In this document: piece after piece, positions 42,729 to 44,737 of the stretch
Numbering within the stretch: position 1 is the first letter of the stretch
Layout: every line of letters starts with the position of its first letter
Assembly (NCBI GenBank): GCA_028704555.1
Contig: JAQWFD010000034.1
Location: 1-44,737 of the forward strand
Length of the DNA: 44,737 bases
Source of the DNA: Desulfobacterales bacterium
GTDB lineage: Bacteria; Desulfobacterota; Desulfobacteria; Desulfobacterales; JAQWFD01
Direction of reading: 5' to 3'
Program-made: the position numbers and the translations under genes
The notes under the pieces: generated by a model
Told to the model about the DNA's origin: nothing
Databases searched by the model: none
Seen by the model: the letters and a program-made list of their open reading frames with translations, nothing else

Positions 42729-42936
42729 TGATCCGGATATGCTTGAAGAATATGATTTCAGCAAGGGCGTAAGGGGTAAATACGCTAAGGAATATAAAAA
42801 AGGAACAAATGTTGTATTCATCGCTCCGGAAGTAGCTGAATTTTTTCCGGATGAGAACTCGGTAAATGACGCCTTGCGATCATTGATTCCTATAATTAAG
42901 AAAAGAGAAAAAAGAATTGCCGAACAAGGGCATTGA
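42712..42936 (+). CDS. Putative antitoxin of BrnT
   Basis: A 74-residue protein starting at ATG 42712 with AAAGGAAA upstream and overlapping brnT. It opens with the DxxMLEEYDFSKGVRGKY segment typical of BrnT partners. The rest (KKGTNVVFIAPEVAEFFPDE, NSVNDALRSLIPIIKK) resembles a ribbon-helix-helix or BrnA-like DNA-binding end. It lacks the usual Arg-rich BrnA strand motif, so it may belong to a different antitoxin group. Position and overlap make the antitoxin role likely. Confidence 0.7.
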   Translation: MKTMSNDPDMLEEYDFSKGVRGKYAKEYKKGTNVVFIAPEVAEFFPDENSVNDALRSLIPIIKKREKRIAEQGH

Positions 42937-42983
42937 GATGGGCCGGAAGCAGGAGCTTGGATCAAACCTTGATTTGTGATTAT

Positions 42984-43160
42984 CTATCCTTTTTTCAAAA
43001 AGGCATTCATTCCATCCCTGTATCTTATAAAATCCACCTTTCTGTGTAACTGTTCCTTTAATTCCTGCTTTATCCCGATAAGATAGAACAAATCCGTTTT
43101 TCCAAGCTCAACAACAACATCAATGTCACTTGCCGCGGTCATTGCTGCGTTATCGCCGAT
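42984..43160 (-). pseudogene. 5'-truncated MNT-type nucleotidyltransferase
   Basis: On the minus strand the frame reads AASDIDVVVELGKTDLFYLI, then GIKQELKEQLHRKVDFIRYR, ending NAFLKKG and TAG. SDID..VEL and the trailing VDFI are the C-terminal half of the MNT nucleotidyltransferase fold, as in MntA antitoxins of HEPN/MNT pairs. The upstream GSxxRGE catalytic segment is missing. Sequence before GDNAAMTAASDID is unrelated and runs into the GGGACATTCTATA repeat at 43173, which probably marks the break. No HEPN partner is nearby. Confidence 0.7.
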
Positions 43161-43748
43161 ATGGTGAACAAAGGGACATTCTATATCCCTTATGTCAAGA
43201 TTTTTTTATTTTCTTTATAAACAGATAGTTACATTTCATTTCAAATTTAGGACGTACCTCACCGACTGCAGATAGCAGAAGTATTTCGGCAGTTTCTCTT
43301 CTCGGCGAACACCGTTGCTGATCGTTACGTTTATCCGGTATCTCATGCAGGTGCATGACCACCCATCATTCCTTATCCAGCATCAAGGGTTCAGAAGAGA
43401 GGCCCATTATTGTCCCTCCCGAGGTCTTTTGCCTCAACGTCCTTAATCGGGCTCTCAAGCCGAAACTAATTAAATTGTATCGCTTTGCTCTTTCTGATTT
43501 TATGGGTTTTTTTAAGGCATGGGTGGGAAACCTTGAATAATATATGAGGAGCGGGAAGCCGCGACAGCAGCTTCCCCAGGTGCATTATTCAATGCTCCCC
43601 ACATCCGGCTATCCCTTGGCAAGTTGCTCCCCAGCAGAGCTTGCCTCTGTTTCACCGGACATAAAAGTATGGACAAGGCGCGGATTGTCCCTCCCGAAAT
43701 TATATAAATCTTAACGGTCTTGAAAGCGCTCTTGTCCAGAACACAGCT
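43161..43748. other. Non-coding junction between repeat region and IS110 transposase
   Basis: The right copy of the GGGACATTCTATA repeat (43173-43185) is followed by about 560 bases with no recognisable gene. A 61-codon open frame at 43355-43540 ends in LIKLYRFALSDFMGFFKAWV but resembles nothing I know. ATTGTCCCTCCCGA occurs at 43409-43422 and 43684-43697. The last 130 bases lie directly downstream of the IS110 transposase. Confidence 0.45.
43617..43644. ncRNA. Structured hairpin downstream of IS110 transposase (possible bridge-RNA part)
   Basis: GGCAAG (43617-43622) pairs with CTTGCC (43639-43644), and inside it TGCT pairs with AGCA around CCCC. A second stem, GGAAGC/GCTTCC, lies near 43555-43575. 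IS110-family recombinases use an RNA from the non-coding end of the element, and in the IS1111 group that RNA lies downstream of the gene. Assignment is inference from position. Confidence 0.3.
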
Positions 43749-44737
43749 TCAACTGCTTAAATATGATGGATCAAATACGTCGTTTTTCTTCATTAATGTC
43801 CAGGCAATGATCAGCATTTTAGCGGCCAGTTTTACTCTCATTTTGGTCTTGATACCTCGCTCAGCCTCGCGACATTTAAGCATCCGATGATAAATTCGTT
43901 GAAAGTGCTCGTTATGGTAAGAGGCTATCAGGGCGGCCTGATAAAGACCATACCTCAAATCCCCGTCTCCCCGCTTTGAAATGACCGGCACAGCGCTGTT
44001 ACTTGTTTTCCCGCTACGGTTGGCATTTAAATCCAACCCGGCCAAGCGGATGACCTGCTTCCGGTTACTAAAACGAAATGGATTGCCGATCACAGCCATA
44101 ACCAGAGCGGAAATATAAGGGCCAAAACCAGGTATGCTTTGCAGCGGTTTTTCTTCCGGCATACAGCTGCTGATTTTTTTGATCTGCTCCATGGTGTTGC
44201 TGATTCGAAGTCTGACATTCACAAGTTTCTCCACAAGCATTTTTGCCTCAAACTGATCCGAGGCGGTAACCGGCATTCCCACAGAGTTTGCCGCGGCATC
44301 ATAAATAGTCCTCAAGCGACGGGTTTGCCGTAACCCCCTGTCGGTTGTGGTGACATGGTTGACAAATGTATCAAATTCAGTGGCGGCTATTTTTTTGGGA
44401 TCCAGATACCATTTTATGATCGCCAAATTCTCTTCCAGCCCACTGCCCCAGTGGCGATCCATCTCCGGAAAAAACTTGGCCAATAGACTGTTGCGTATAC
44501 GCATTCGCATACTGTGTTCTTCTTTCTTAAGTCTTTTGCGAAATGAAAGCAGATTTCGAAGCGCCATGATTTCAGGTCCTGGGTCATCATAGAACTGGCA
44601 CTTGCCCCGACTCACGAGGTCGGCAACGTTGGCGCTGTCCTTGGTGTCGTTTTTATCCCATCGGCCATTTAACAGATCCCGGTTGTTACTGACTGCTTTT
44701 CCTGATACCAGCACCACCATGTATCCTTTCTGGATCA
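43749..44737 (-). CDS. IS110-family transposase (N-terminus beyond window)
   Basis: The frame is open to the window edge (IQKGYMVVLVSGKAVSNNRD), so the first DEDD catalytic residues are missing here. Present are DKNDTKDSANVADLVSRG with the late acidic residues of the RuvC-like domain, a helical middle, and the C-terminal Tnp_20 domain: LQSIPGFGPYISALVMAVIG, then QVIRLAGLDLNANRSGKTSN with the catalytic-type Ser region, and RYGLYQAALIA. The gene ends in KKNDVFDPSYLSS. No frame damage is seen in the visible 329 codons. Its target or ends cannot be fixed without the other side. Confidence 0.9.
   Translation of the reverse strand, partial: IQKGYMVVLVSGKAVSNNRDLLNGRWDKNDTKDSANVADLVSRGKCQFYDDPGPEIMALRNLLSFRKRLKKEEHSMRMRIRNSLLAKFFPEMDRHWGSGLEENLAIIKWYLDPKKIAATEFDTFVNHVTTTDRGLRQTRRLRTIYDAAANSVGMPVTASDQFEAKMLVEKLVNVRLRISNTMEQIKKISSCMPEEKPLQSIPGFGPYISALVMAVIGNPFRFSNRKQVIRLAGLDLNANRSGKTSNSAVPVISKRGDGDLRYGLYQAALIASYHNEHFQRIYHRMLKCREAERGIKTKMRVKLAAKMLIIAWTLMKKNDVFDPSYLSS

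Noticed and set aside
43355..43540. 61-codon frame near the IS110 element
   Set aside because: No ribosome binding site, no known motif, and it lies in a junction of mobile-element debris. Mentioned only in the region note.

Overview
The window looks like a chromosomal segment of an anaerobic Desulfobacterota bacterium (Desulfobacterales-like). The basis is gene content only: the archaeal-type early shikimate route (ADH synthase plus 3-dehydroquinate synthase II), a PocR-domain hybrid kinase, NtrC-type sigma-54 regulation, TonB-dependent uptake, and REP-type and IS110 transposases. No rRNA, tRNA or CRISPR array was seen.

Layout. Bases 1-6607 hold a hotdog thioesterase, a small membrane protein, a PAS/HisKA_3 sensor whose ATPase domain looks degenerate, a PocR-PAS-PAS hybrid histidine kinase and, on the minus strand, srkA (YihE). 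Two related fold-back elements (2773-3026 and 6799-6943) sit between these genes.

Bases 6979-14472 are an aromatic amino acid operon: promoter, a 26-codon leader peptide with the run YYFWYYF, an antiterminator and two tandem terminators, then ADH synthase, DHQ synthase II, pheA, aroE, aroA, aroK and aroC. The leader appears to be a transcription attenuator reading charged Tyr, Phe and Trp tRNAs together. The arms of the two terminators can also pair with each other, which suggests a relay. A 204-bp heptamer repeat separates pheA from aroE.

Bases 14481-15494 hold a TumA/TumE-like toxin-antitoxin pair between 47-bp direct repeats. The toxin frame is broken by an exact 22-bp tandem duplication and would be restored by losing one copy.

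Bases 15633-25663 are a surface polysaccharide locus: EPS-associated MarR-type regulator with its own promoter and operator, a secreted helix-hairpin-helix protein, Wzm/Wzt ABC exporter, two large multi-domain glycosyltransferases and an acyltransferase. Bases 25790-30309 encode a type I secretion system (ABC ATPase, membrane fusion protein, TolC-like channel). The fusion-protein gene carries an in-frame amber codon at codon 27.

Bases 30359-37734 hold a periplasmic binding protein, a sensor kinase, a sigma-54 response regulator, a TonB receptor and a CAP-domain exoprotein with a textbook sigma-54 promoter. Next is a 922-residue, cysteine-free, almost lysine-free RTX-like protein, the probable type I secretion substrate and S-layer-like protein. 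Linkage of type I secretion, O-polysaccharide export and an RTX surface protein recalls the Caulobacter rsa S-layer region.

From 40767 to the end the sequence is mobile or decaying: two REP-type Y1 transposase genes, a BrnT toxin with a putative antitoxin, a truncated nucleotidyltransferase and a partial IS110 transposase.
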